Assembly: GCA_025024175.1 (NCBI GenBank)
Contig: QCXZ01000064.1
Coordinates: 59,479,325 to 59,543,324, forward strand
DNA from: Rhyzopertha dominica
Lineage: Eukaryota; Arthropoda; Insecta; Coleoptera; Bostrichidae
DNA length: 64,000 nucleotides
Reading direction: 5' to 3'
Positions within the stretch are counted from its first letter, which is position 1. Every line of letters starts with the position of its first letter. The notes beneath the pieces are model-generated. The model saw nothing but the letters and a program-made list of their open reading frames with translations, was not told the origin of the DNA and ran no database searches. The position numbers were made by a program, and so were the translations under genes. Below are positions 10,859-28,900 of this stretch, piece by piece.

Positions 10859-13031
10859 ATATACCCCAAGGAGAAACTATCGTGATTTATTTTATATGTA
10901 ACTTGTTTAAATTGTAAATTCATGTATATTATACTGGCGTCTTCGTTATACCCTGTCATTAGCATTATAATAAAAGAGCTTTTAGTAACATTTTGATTGG
11001 GCGTTATATATAGTCTTATGACTTTTACTTCTTCAATATTGTAATTGTATGAACAAACGGTTGATGCTGCTGGGCAGCCTAGTCCAAGTCTGGATAATAT
11101 AACATCAAACAAAGTGTGTTGATGAATTGAGCACATAATTATTATTATGAAAACGCATTTCAAAGACTTTTAAACTAAATATAATAGATACTTAAGAGCT
11201 GGAAAAGCATGTTGCATTGATAAGGACCCATGCTGTTTGATCGGACGGTATAAGTGCATCTATGCTATGCAATTCCATGTCATCTCTCATTTCCGATATA
11301 TGGCTATAATCATTGAAATTCCTGATTTTAAAAATGTATCACACTTGTACAATTTATTGCTTCCGAGTTGAGAAAAGTGTAAATATAATAATTGAGCCTG
11401 ACAAAGAACGAAAAGAACAATTTTCTTTATCTTTAATATGGACAAGAAAGCCAGGTATTACCATTTTTCCTTGTCTAGTGATAATTACTTCCACATCCAA
11501 CGGATGGGAAGTATTGTATCGCGAAAAAAAATTTTCAAAAATTTTTATTTGCTCATTCGCTTTAAAATGGTCGAAAACGCAAAAAACTAATTTTGAGCAA
11601 AAAAAAATTTCTTGTCTATGTGTCTGTGGTATTGTTTGTAGACACGATAACTTTCGAAAGACTTAATATATGAACTTGAAATTTGGCAGACGTATAAATC
11701 TCAACTACCCAAAGCGACCTATTGTTTGTGGGGTAAGTAGGGAATCGGGAAGGGGGCGAAATTGAGGGGTAACTACCCTTTTTGCAAATTTTTATTTTTT
11801 TATATTTTTTTCGTTTTAGTATGTGATTAGTAGTATAACTGCGAGTATTATTAGCTCTTATAAATTTTCGGTACAACAAACAGTTTAGAAGATATTAGCA
11901 AAAAAGCGTCACTTAAAGAAAACGTTTTTTTTTAAATATCTCCGAATATATTTAATATATTCAAAACGTGAAAATGCCATCAGATAGGAAATAAAATTTC
12001 TCACAAAAAGTGTCTTAGAAAATTTATCCAAAATGTTGACATTTTCGAAATATTTCCAAAAAAACTATTTTGGACCATGCTCGTACGATTTTTTTTAAAT
12101 TTTTTTGTTAAGTTAATAATTATTGAGTTATTTGGAAAAAAAATGTGTAGAGAGAAAAAATGCTCAAAAACTGATTACTAATCATATAGTATAAAAAATA
12201 AAAACGTAAATGTCATTTTGACAATTGAATGTGGAAGTATTGATTCAATTTGCAGCGGTTTTTTTGTCTAGTTTTATCAATTTATTGCGAATCACATGAA
12301 AATGCAGTGTTTCTTCAGTTTTACATTACAGAAGATGATCAAAATGTTCCCCATTTACTTCCTGACAGTAATGCAGCCTTGCATAAAAGTTTTCTAATGT
12401 TCTTTTTGGATATTTGGAGGTATGTTCTGAATTTCTGCCTTGATTTGTCCTTTTAAATCTTTTGCATTTGTGGCCGATCAGCATAAATATGATTTTACAG
12501 ACACCCCCACAAGAAAAAATCAAGTGGCGTCAGATCAGGGGAACATGCTGGCCATTCCATCGCTCTGCACCTACCAATCCATCTGTGTGGAAATATTGCG
12601 TTCAAATATCTACGAATGTTGACTACTACCATATCTGTTCAGAAGGACGCACAGTATTTTCATGATTAGGGAACAGGCGAATAAGTTCTGGTATACTGTG
12701 TTTGCACAAGAGCTGTAAATACATGACCACATCAAAATTTTTTGAGAATACCTTTTATGACTTGAAATGTTATACAAGAAAACTTAGTAATAAGTATCTC
12801 TTATAAGTTCTTATTTTTTCAAAAAAAGAAAAACGAGCAACATCATCATATAAAACCCCTAAATGTAGAAAAACGCCCATGAGGAACTAAATGAAATCAA
12901 ACAAACCTTCGAGCAGTTAAAAAATTGTTTATTTTGTTGTTAGTTTGCTTAGCTTAGCAAAGTTACACCTCGGCTTCTTCAAAATTATAAAAAAAATCAT
13001 ATACCATATTTAAAACAATATTGCTGTTAAA
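10859..13031. other. Intergenic region with decayed transposon
   Basis: The first 500 bases hold the coactosin 3'UTR and AT-rich DNA. From about 11440 to 12640 the sequence has the look of an old DNA transposon, with long A/T homopolymers around a decayed reverse-strand transposase tail that is listed separately. Nothing else is recognisable. Confidence 0.5.
12300..12600 (-). pseudogene. Decayed DD41D-type transposase C-terminus
   Basis: Read on the minus strand, 12585 to about 12480 gives RWIGRCRAMEWPACSPDLTP followed by LDFFLWGCL and a stop. This is the last catalytic block of IS630/Tc1/mariner-type transposases and matches the RWIGRG...SPDLxPLDxFxWG block in the elements at 43.6 kb and 56-59 kb. 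Downstream frames are broken by stops and frameshifts. No terminal repeats were located. This is a dead remnant. Family is clear, boundaries are approximate. Confidence 0.6.
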
Positions 13032-19010
<5,979 letters not shown>

Positions 19011-20964
19011 CGTATTGTTTGCTAGAAAACTACACTTTTAATTCACGTTTTTACAGATTGGAATGATATAACCTCTTATCAAAGAGCTATGATTATTTTA
19101 TTGCACGATTTTATTAATCTCAATTCGTTTTATCACTTAATCCGTTTTTGGCACAGCTATTATAACTATATAGGCCCTGTTCTAAATTTAAAATTGCTGA
19201 ATCTCTTTGTTACCAAGCAGGCTGGCTATTTGCATTTTAATGACGAATGTGAATCGTGTACATTTTAGAAATGGCGATGATTTATACCGTTATCTCTTGT
19301 TTTCTGCTAACTATTCAATCGTGAGGGATATCTAAGTTAATGTTTAACAAACGCTCAATGTATTTGAAAACATTAAACTATGAACAAAACATCTCAAGAC
19401 GTCACCATATACTTTTTTTAATTCGTAGGTATACATCTAATGAAACTACAGTAGATATCTTATATTTTTATATACTAAACGTTTTATTTACTTTATCGTC
19501 TAAAAAAAGACAAAGGTTAAAAGATAATAAAGCTTTATTCCCACAAAAAGTACTGCTTTGCTTTGATAGTAAGCCAACAAGCCAACATTAAATATTAGGT
19601 ATTTGAAATTTCTAAAGAATTAGAAAGAAAAGATCTGGCAACGTCGCCCNGATAGGAACAGCGCATTTTACAAGGAGCACTGGAAATGTAATTGCACAAA
19701 ATTAGAGATTGCCTAATATCGTTGTCTGAATATTAATATTCAGACAACGCTAATATAAAGGCTAAATTTCTGTATTTTTTTTAAGAAGTACACGTATTAT
19801 GGATACAGTTGATTAGTGATAATCTGTTTAAACAGGTTTTTTATTGTTTTTTTGATATCTGCCCAAGAAGTCGCGACAAATATGACTTTTAAATATCATA
19901 TAGGTAAGCTAATATTAGTGAACTATAAAAGTAAGTAATTGTAAGAGAATACCTAATCCTACTGTAGTACCTGCTGAACACTATTTTTTATGAACATTAA
20001 TACCATGTATTTTAGATTTCAAAGGTTTTCCTCCTCTAATTACACTATTAAAAAATTAACCAGTGAAGCACATTTTCTAGGTACGATACTAAAGAAATTA
20101 TATTTTCAATAAAATCATTACAAAAAATTAGCACATGGTGGTTTATATTTTACTTTTGTTATATAAAATATGTGCAGATAATTTTAGCTTTATAAAGAGC
20201 TTTAAATATTTTTTTATTGAAACAATAGGTAGTTCTACTAAGACAATATACATATACTTAATGGAGTTGTAATTATACATGCCAGCTTCCGAAAATACAT
20301 TGAAATAATTGGACAAATATATTTTCCCTTAAAATCAGATATATTAAAATTAACAAAATTTATGAGTTTTAAATTTGAACTTTAACTCATTCTTAAAACT
20401 AAATTAACTGTTGTGTAGTTCAATTTGGGTACGTACCACTTATGTAATTGTATTATTATATTGTCATATGGGTTCTCTGGAGCATTCAGTAGTAATTATT
20501 GCGGAATTATGCGCTAATTTTATTTTTATTCGCATAAAGTATCATACGTTACATCACATCCAAGTAATTTTCGGTTGATGAAACACGGGCGTTTATAAAA
20601 ATTATTTTTTAAAATTTAACATTAACAATTTTTATAATCACGTTTTCAATCACCTATCAAACTTTGTCAGTGTGTATCGAGAACACCCTTCTGTATAAGA
20701 TCTTTTTCAAAAAGTAGTCACAATACTAAAAAAAATTCTCATAATCAACCTTTCTGGTTTAAGAAATCTTAGTCCAATAGGCTACAGTAGGTATAACGAT
20801 CTTTCTGAAAACATAATCCAAAAATTTATTTTTTTAAGCAAACTGTGTCGAACATTAAAGCACAACGAACATTTAATCATCATTTATTTTTAAATTAACC
20901 CAGTAAACTGGAAACAAATACTTCATAAGTACAATTTGGCAAAAGCAATGATATGCACTAAAAA
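19011..20964. other. Intergenic region between NPEPL1 and nicalin
   Basis: AT-rich, no coding sequence. The only notable feature is a perfect 30-bp palindrome at 19720-19749. The right end carries the nicalin 3'UTR. Confidence 0.5.
19720..19749. repeat. Perfect 30-bp palindrome
   Basis: Half-site CGTTGTCTGAATATT is followed immediately by its exact reverse complement with no spacer. The symmetry stops exactly at these borders. It lies in non-coding DNA between NPEPL1 and nicalin. A second palindrome of identical length, but different sequence, lies at 40221-40250. Confidence 0.85.
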
Positions 20965-23344
20965 TTAATTCGACTTCACTTTTTGATTCGCTGTCAAACT
21001 ACAAACTTGTGAATACACACTAGGAAACTTCTGTATCGCGAAATATACAGTGACAAGGTACAAAATTATTCCCACGGTCAGGACGAGATCAAAAACAGCC
21101 GGTTTGACACTGTAAGAGAAAAGAACAGATTAATTAACAACGAAATGGATGTAAAGTAATTTGGGCTACCTGTAAATGTTGACTGTTCCTTTGGTAACGT
21201 CGTAGAATTGAAAATCTGGTTCTCTTTTGTCCGGTACGGCATATGTGATTTTTACATCTCTCAGATAGTTTGAGAAAACATCTTTCAGGGATGATACGAG
21301 TATGTTGTCTTTATTGCTTAAAATTTGGGCAGCTCTTGGCTGGCTGCCGAGGTAATTTATCCAGGCTTCTAGTGATGTCTTTTTTACACCCTAAAATTGT
21401 ATTTAACAAGGTGTAACGTAGTAGTAGTAGTAGTAAGTACTTTATTTAGCTTACCATAAATATATGCAAATTATAATAATGATAGGTAATATTATACACA
21501 AAGAAATGTGATATTCCAGATGTAGCAATACTATTATGTTTTTATATACATACTTAAATTTTTGACAATCCTAAATAAAACCATTTTTGACAAGTTTTTG
21601 CACTTTCATGTTTAATGTTTGGCAGCAGTTGTTTCAAGTTTTTCCACAATCTATTACTATTGTTTTTATTTACTTCTAACAATTTTTCAAATTATTTATC
21701 TTTCTCTTTTTAATCAGTCTTCTGCTGCATTAGTAACTATTGCTATATTATAATTACTGTCTGTTTACTTTAGTGAAATAAATACAACATGTACCAAAGT
21801 CGGGTTCAAAATTTAACTTACCAAAGATCGTTCTAGGATATCCCCATGTGAAGTATTATAAATATGACTAGCTAAGGCTTCCGCAACAACTTTGGTATTC
21901 CTATGCAACCTTTCAACATTAAGATTCTCCCTGGTGTCTAGAATAGTCCCCCTGCACAAGTCTCTGNNACTCTTCAACGACGACAAAGTAAAAGCAGGTA
22001 ACCGCCTTATGCTGTACCTCTCATGTTCCCACGCTAACAAATCTTCCGCCAGGTTGATTTTTTTATGTACACCATCCACCGTCGTAGTGGGAAACTTATC
22101 ACCCGCTGATTTTAGTTCTTTGAAGAACAGAGATGCAGGAGAACCTTCCTTGGGTGGTTTGGATACATGCATGTAAAGAGAGTCACTTTTTGCTAGTGTA
22201 TCCAAACACATTACGTAGGAAACATCCTAAAAAATTGCAATGCTCAAAAAATGTGCTGAACTAAAGGTTAGAAATTGTACTTGTATTATGGATCCATCTA
22301 GCGAATCCAGCTGGTCTTCCAGCCACTTCTTGCTCCCTTGATAGTTAATTTTGCCCCCGCCAGTCAAAAGGAATATTAAATTATACTTCCCTTGGGTGCC
22401 AGGGTCTGAATAAAGCAAAGAAAACAACCTGACTAGTTCTAACAACGCCACTGCACCAGAACCGTTAGAATCTGCTCCAAAAGCCAGTTCCTAAGAAAAC
22501 CATACCCCATTTTAAAAGTTCTTTGTTGAAATAGAACTAGAAATCACTTACCGGGGCAATGCCGAAGCTATCATAATGTGCAACAACTGCAATCGTAGGA
22601 TTTTTACCATCTCCACCCTTACCGGCCAAGTACCCTTGAATCGTAGCGATTTTCACATCGTGCCTGACATTCGGTGAACCAGGACTAATCACAATTTGAT
22701 ACCCGTTCCCTGAAATTGAAGAAAACATGGCTTCCGCAGCCGACTTCGTCTTGTCGCTAGATATACTGGTGCGAGTTACTTCTTCGACTATCACGCTCAG
22801 TTGAGGCGTCCAACGTGCGAAATACACTGGAATGGACACTTCTTGAGCGAGCANGGCATNCTCAAGGAGCATCAAATGCTGCAGAAATCAGAATTGGCTT
22901 CCAAACAAAGATTTTATCCTAAACTTTTACCTGCTTGTCTTCTGAAGACAGCCGTGATAGATCTTGAGGAAGAACGACTATTAGACCTCCCGCTTTGCTT
23001 CGAATGTTGCGGAAGTGGTCTATAGTCAGATCCTGGAGTTTCGTGATGACGCAATGACGTGAAGTGCTCCAGCCCATTAACGATCTGGCCTCCAAGTTAA
23101 TGGCGGTGCTTCTACAACCTTAAGATGAGAAAAACGTCAAGTAAAGTGATGATGAAACTATAAAGAGGTCAGAATTACCATGTGCAACTCCGTGTAAATC
23201 AAAATGTTGCATTCGGTACACTGGTAGCTCATGCGATGCACCCACAGGATTAACTGGGGATACAATTATGAATATGGGCAAAACTATCAATAGATAGTAA
23301 GGCAAATAGCCTTTGAACAGTTCCTCAGCTTCTTCTATCCACAT
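20965..23344 (-). CDS. NCLN: Nicalin (NCLN), BOS translocon subunit
   Basis: Membrane protein of the ER. In mammals it forms the BOS complex with NOMO and TMEM147 at the multipass translocon. Seven exons: 23179-23344, 22931-23118, 22552-22878, 22281-22490, 21822-22226, 21170-21390 and 20965-21109. They sum to 554 codons (553 aa, vertebrate about 563). An N-terminal hydrophobic anchor (YLPYYLLIVLPIFIIVSPV) is followed by VYRMQHFDLHG. The middle is an M28-peptidase-like fold: VVAHYDSFGIAP, GADSNGSGAVALLEL, INLAEDLLAWEHERYSIRR. One C-terminal membrane helix lies near FDLVLTVGIILYLVTVYFAI. The fold resembles aminopeptidases, but nicalin is considered non-catalytic. Four Ns in exons 3 and 5 obscure a few residues. 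All splice phases agree. (GTA)n repeats lie in the intron near 21420. Confidence 0.94.
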
Positions 23345-24505
23345 TTTAATTATTTATTACAACCAAGGACCACCTTTAATGAATGACAACCGGTGATAGA
23401 TAGGCAACCCGCAGAAACACGTGCCATGCGGGTCAATGGACTATGACAGGTCAATCATTATATAGCTGTATATTTACAAAACAGTTTATTTTTACGCAAA
23501 TTAGGTCTAAAAATTTAACATGTCACGGTTTTCGTTAAAATTTTGCTTGTTAATACCTTTTTCTTTTACGTTCATTTTCGCGTGGTAGTCCGGTTGACTG
23601 GTAGTTCTAGCTCCTTGTGCATTTGAACTACTTTAGGAATGTCGGGAATTTTTCAAATTTATAGTGATTAAAAAGTACTACAAAAACAAAAAAAAAAGTA
23701 AACATTGACAATTGAGCTTTTTAATTAATTCCTGTAGGAATGTAGGTAATGCAGTAACAAACAAAAAAGTATTTAGGATGTAACATTCGAATGACGTGGT
23801 CTACATGCAGGGTTGTCATATTTGCTGTTTTTAGTCAACTTTCCTTTTTCCTGTAATATTTAATTCTGCATACATCTATGATATTTGTACTAATTTTATA
23901 TTAAAACAGTTAAATTTCGATTGACCGAGTGCGACTGAAACAATAAAAAGGGTTTTGATACATAATACTAAGGAGGTATTGCGGTTGAAATGATTATTAT
24001 GTAACAGCAGTAACATTGCAAAAATGTCTCATTTAGGATTTGTAACTGAATACACCTATGAGCAACTACCTATCTTCTTTAATAAGAAAAGGTAACATTT
24101 ATTAAAATAAGAATATTCGAGAAGAAACTAATAAACCAAGGTGTCGATTCAACTAAACAGGGGGCAATATCCGTTTTAATCCAGCAAATGAACAGCTGAG
24201 GACCATACATCTCATTTTATTAACATGTGGTTGATAAAACATGCAGGCGCCTTTTTGCCGCCGAAGAATGCAACACAAAAACGACCCTCTCGATGCTATG
24301 AATAACTCAAGTGTCGAGATACATTGCACTCGTCCGGGACTATTATTGTTTTTTGTGCTTACTATTCAACATGCGTACGTCTCGGAGAAATTGCAGACGA
24401 AGAAACGCACCGGTCTGCAACACGCGTTTATTACACAGTAGCTGAGTTTACGTTTTTTTTATTCGATCGAGCGCGTTGTTTTATTCAAATCGCCAGACTG
24501 TGAGC
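23345..24505. other. Divergent intergenic region nicalin / receptor
   Basis: About 1.16 kb between two opposite start codons, holding both 5'UTRs and promoters. A forward open frame at 24241-24441 has no homology that I recognise and is probably receptor 5'UTR or spacer. No TATA box was convincing. Confidence 0.4.
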
Positions 24506-25674
24506 ATGTACGAAAGTGAAAATATCAGCGAAAGTGACGTATTCGGAAACTTTTCCGAAACTAACGCGTTTGAGAATGTGCCCGTTTGGATTATAAGATC
24601 GTATGTTTTTTTGATATCTTTGTCTACATGCGTAAACACAGTCTTTGTGTTGGTTCTATCGTGCTCCAGAAGGACTGGTAAATCTTTTCTATACTTTCGT
24701 AACTTCTACTATATTTAATCTCATTTGTAGGAATCCTTTCAGTAATCTTACAAATACTAATAGTGGACTGCATGCAAATTTACGTGGCAGTCACAGAAAT
24801 ATGGACTCTGAATTCGGAAAATTGGATTTTTTCTCCGGACATGTGCCATTTGTTTTCCGGAACAGAAGTATTGACCAACACTTCCACGATATACTTGCTG
24901 ATCTGCTTCAGTTTTCATGTTCTGTCGTTGTTCAACCTCCACGTGTTTGAAAAACAAAAAACGAGCAAGAACCCACTGACGTCATACAGCGATAGCGAAT
25001 CAAATGAATGCCTAATGACCAAGCCGGAAACAAGCGCGAATCGCGCAGTAACAATCGATTATCGCAAAAGGAAAAGCGATGTTTCCGTTATTTTTCCGGC
25101 CATGCTCGTTTGGTTTGTTAGTTTGTCTTTAAGTATACCGGAATATACGATTTCTTCGATTGTACGTGTAAACAGCAACGTGACGTTATGTTCTATAGTT
25201 GACGTAAATTTTGGACAAATAATGCAAAATTTGCTTCTAGTATTTCGCGTGGTAATACCCGCACCGCTTTTCATTCTGTGCGTATTCTTGTTGGGAATTA
25301 AATTTTGCCGGACAAGACTTTCCAAGGACAATTCTGGCGATATTTTGACTAAAAAATCTTTCAAAATAGAATCCCTGTTAATTTTTAGTCTAGCCTTGTG
25401 CTTTGTTCATATTCTAACTTCATTTCAACGCGACGTACTTTATTTATTACACGTGTGGTCTCAAAAATTCGACGTTGAAAACTTGACTAGTTTCATGATG
25501 CCTCCATTACATAATACTCATTTAAATAACCGCCAAAGAACCTATTTATCCATGCTACATTACAGTGGCGGTATTTTTAGGCCTGTTTTGTATGTTTTCT
25601 TATTACCTAAATTTAGATTTTTGGTTAGAAGCAAGTTGTTGTTGCTTAACACGAAACGGGGTGCGGAAAAGTAA
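24506..25674 (+). CDS. Orphan seven-helix receptor (GPCR-like)
   Basis: Probable G-protein-coupled receptor of unknown ligand. Two exons, 24506-24677 and 24731-25674, give 372 codons (371 aa). Seven hydrophobic segments can be placed at about residues 27-52, 59-79, 104-130, 176-197, then three more starting QNLLLVFRVVIP, SLLIFSLALCFVHIL and TYLSMLHYSGGIFRPVLYVF. The N-terminus is short and has two N-glycosylation sequons (Asn6, Asn15). Cys96 before helix 3 and Cys211 in the second outer loop could form the usual disulfide. Class-A hallmarks are weak: helix 3 ends in FNLHVF instead of DRY, and helix 7 has RPVLY where NPxxY is expected. The long loop after helix 3 or 4 is Ser/Asp-rich. I cannot name the ortholog. 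It converges on INTS14, with AATAAA signals at 25925 and about 25933. Confidence 0.8.
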
Positions 25675-25949
25675 TGGCGTTTAAACAGCAGTCTTGTGAC
25701 GTCATATCGTGCGAAAGAAGCGGTTGGTATGAGACTGAGATCAGTGCGAAATAGGCTACGGAAAAACTGTCTGGCAAACGTTGATTAAAAAATCACTGTA
25801 ATGCTTGATATTTGGCAACCAAGCAAAAACTGTCATATGTCAAATACTGTACTATAAAGTACCGAAAAAGGACTTCTGAGTTTTTATTATTATCCAAATG
25901 TTTTTGTACTTATTTATGTTATGTAATAAAGCAATAAAACACTTTTTAT

Positions 25950-28900
25950 TTACGAACTTGTATAATTGGTTTGCAACGGCATAACAACGTATTTAATGTC
26001 TCTGTTTTGTGTCTTTCTTAAAACGTCTGCAGCGTGTGACAGCTGCAATGCACAGTCGGGGTGTGCTGTGCCAGGTAGCTGCGTGCATTCTTGTTCAAAA
26101 ATAGTCGCCAATCCATTCAGAAGCTCCAGGAAACCTAGGGATATCGCAGCTTTTCGTAACCTGTTCAGTTCCTAAAATAAATCACCTTGAAAGTTGAGGT
26201 TAAACAAATGACAGTTGCATATGTTGACAAAGTAGCCATATTGGACAGAAAGGGCGTCAAATTTGCGAGATTCAAAATTAAACGACTCATTTACCTTGAA
26301 AAAGTTTTTAAATGAAGCCTCACCTTATAAAACTGTTGCGTTTTCTCCGGTAATTTCCTGGCGTGCCTCAAAATCTTCTGTATATCAGACTGTAGTCCCG
26401 CCGGTCGAATCCAGACGACGCTGTTCTGTGAGTAGCTCCTTTTCTCTGTAGGTCGGACGGGGAAGGTGCCCAGATGCTCCAGGGGCACGTTATCTGCAAC
26501 TTCCAAATGGCTCAGATCGCCCAGCCAGGGTATTGCGTCAGATCCAGGAGTCAGCACTGTGAGCATTAGATTCGATTTCTTTTTGGAATCGGCCCAGGAG
26601 TAAATGAAGCCGAACCAGTTGTCACCCAGAGTCACAAGGGCGGCCATGTCTTTTACTTTTAAGGCGCCGTGGAGGAGGACGCAAAATGATGGCGTGGTAC
26701 CTTCATCCGAAGTGTCTTCTTCAGTATGCTCTGGTTCGGAGTTGACTGGGATGTTTTCTTTGTTGTTGTTGCTCGCTGGGAGTATCAAATGACGACTCAC
26801 GGCCATCGGGGATCCCACGTCTGATACCGATATAAAACCGATGACTTCAATAAGTTCGGAGATCGTGTACGTTTGACAGTCGAAATCGGTTATTTTCGTG
26901 TAGGGCTAAAAGATTAATTTTCGTTCAATGTAAAACGCTAGTTAAAAACTATTACCACGGGAGCAGGAGACAAGATTATTTTCGATTCCAAATNNCCGCA
27001 TCTCAGCACCCCCTTAAACGAAGCGTACATGTCTTCGGCGAGCTTCTGAAACATTGTGATCACGCTCGTTTCGTTCAGTTGTTCCGGCATCAGTACAGAA
27101 CCATCGTAACCGCTCATGTCAATTAAACGCTGCAGTAAAGACTTCGCTGGAGACCAAACAAATTTTAGTACTTTTCAAGCAATTCCTGTACCACGCTTAC
27201 ATTTAATAAAATTTGGATCACTCGCTTGCGTAATGCAGACAATGTGTAACTTTGCTGGAAATGAGAACGGTATTGGGAATGGATTATTCGAAGTCCTTTG
27301 GTTTAGACTGGCGAATGACTCCTTGAGGGACATATGGCCAACTCCAGTGCTGCCATCTGTTATGAGGATGACCTGACAACGTTGCATTTTTCATAAGAAA
27401 CCAAAAATCATTTCAATCAAGTAGGATAACTCACTTGGCAAGGCGTGTTATTCCCCCACTCACCCAAAACAAGTTGGTTGACACCGTGGAGTGCTGTTTC
27501 AATGCAAGTTTTGTCATAATCTTCTATATTTTGAAGCTCCCCTTTGATTATGCTGTAATCTCTAGTAAAAGGGCATTTTTCCTCGTACAGCGATGAGAAG
27601 GCCATCTGGAATTCATCATGAAAGTTTCTTAAGTTGTTTGAACATACAAAATTTTTTAATATAGCACAAAAAATGGTTTCAAAAGCTTGAAAATAATTTG
27701 CATCAGGCTGGTGTTAATTTTATTAAAGCCTGATTAAAAAAATTGTAAAAAAATGTGTACTCTGTTTTGACGAAATCGCTCTAACCAGTGGTCTGAGGTA
27801 TAATAATAGGTTTTGAAGACCTAGAATCATTAGGAACAACAAAGGAAATGGCAAAAAGCTCATTGGTTTTTATGGTTCAAGGTTTGTACAAGAAATGGAA
27901 CCAGCAGTTGCATTTTATTTCGTAAAAACTTCGGTAAAAGAAACACATTTAAAAAAAAATATGCTGAATGTTAGTGAAGAACTATTAATTCATGGTTTTA
28001 TTGTGGTATCAACTGTGTGCGACTATAATTCCACTAATGTATCTGCAATTAATCGGTTATTGCAAAAAGAACTTGTGTTAACGGCAGAAAAGGTCTGTTT
28101 TTTTTTGTTAAAGCTCATAAAATTATCACATTTTTTGACACACCCCACCTGTTAAAAAATACCAGAAGTTGCCTTGCAAGATACAATATTCAATATATTC
28201 ATGATGATGGCCCAAAAAAGGAGCAAAATGATTTCATATAGGTGATTCCGATAACACTGATGCTTTCCAGTACAAATTACGTGAATGCCATTTACATATT
28301 AAAAATACTTCTGATAGGGCTTTAAAAATGAAAGTGTCCATTGCCGCAAAAGTTTTTAAACTTGCACTGCAGGTGTAAGAAATCGAAAATTATATTTTAA
28401 CAAATCTTAGAGTTTTAAGCTGGTTGTAGAATTGAAAGATCCTTAAAGGTAGACAACGAAAACAATGAATTTTTTAGAATACCTTTAACTGAGAAATCTG
28501 CAAATTCTTTGTTAGAAATGCAAGTTTTGGCTTGCGGTTATTTGATAAGCAATCTTAAAAACCTAGATTGCAATCTGTGCCGTCAAGCATTATTAAGTGA
28601 CAATTTAGAGCCACAGCACTTATATACAAGCTATAAAGAAAACGATAACCAAAAAAGCCTAAAACATGGGACTCAAAATTTAGCAAAATATTTGTCAGAG
28701 CTTCATGATGTAATCTATATTTAAAAAAATAAAAGGCAGGAGAAAGCTTTAATGTTGAAGTGAAAACTGCCAGGGAACTGATAAAAATTTTCAAATTAGT
28801 TTCCATGTAAGGAACATTTCAGCTAAGTTTAAATAGAAATATTAAATGATGCAGTCCCTTTAATCACAAAAAATTATTTATCTGAACAGGAAAGGTTTGC

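Noticed and set aside
24241..24441. 66-codon forward open frame upstream of the receptor
   Set aside because: No recognisable domain and no splice link in phase to the receptor exon; more likely 5'UTR or spacer.
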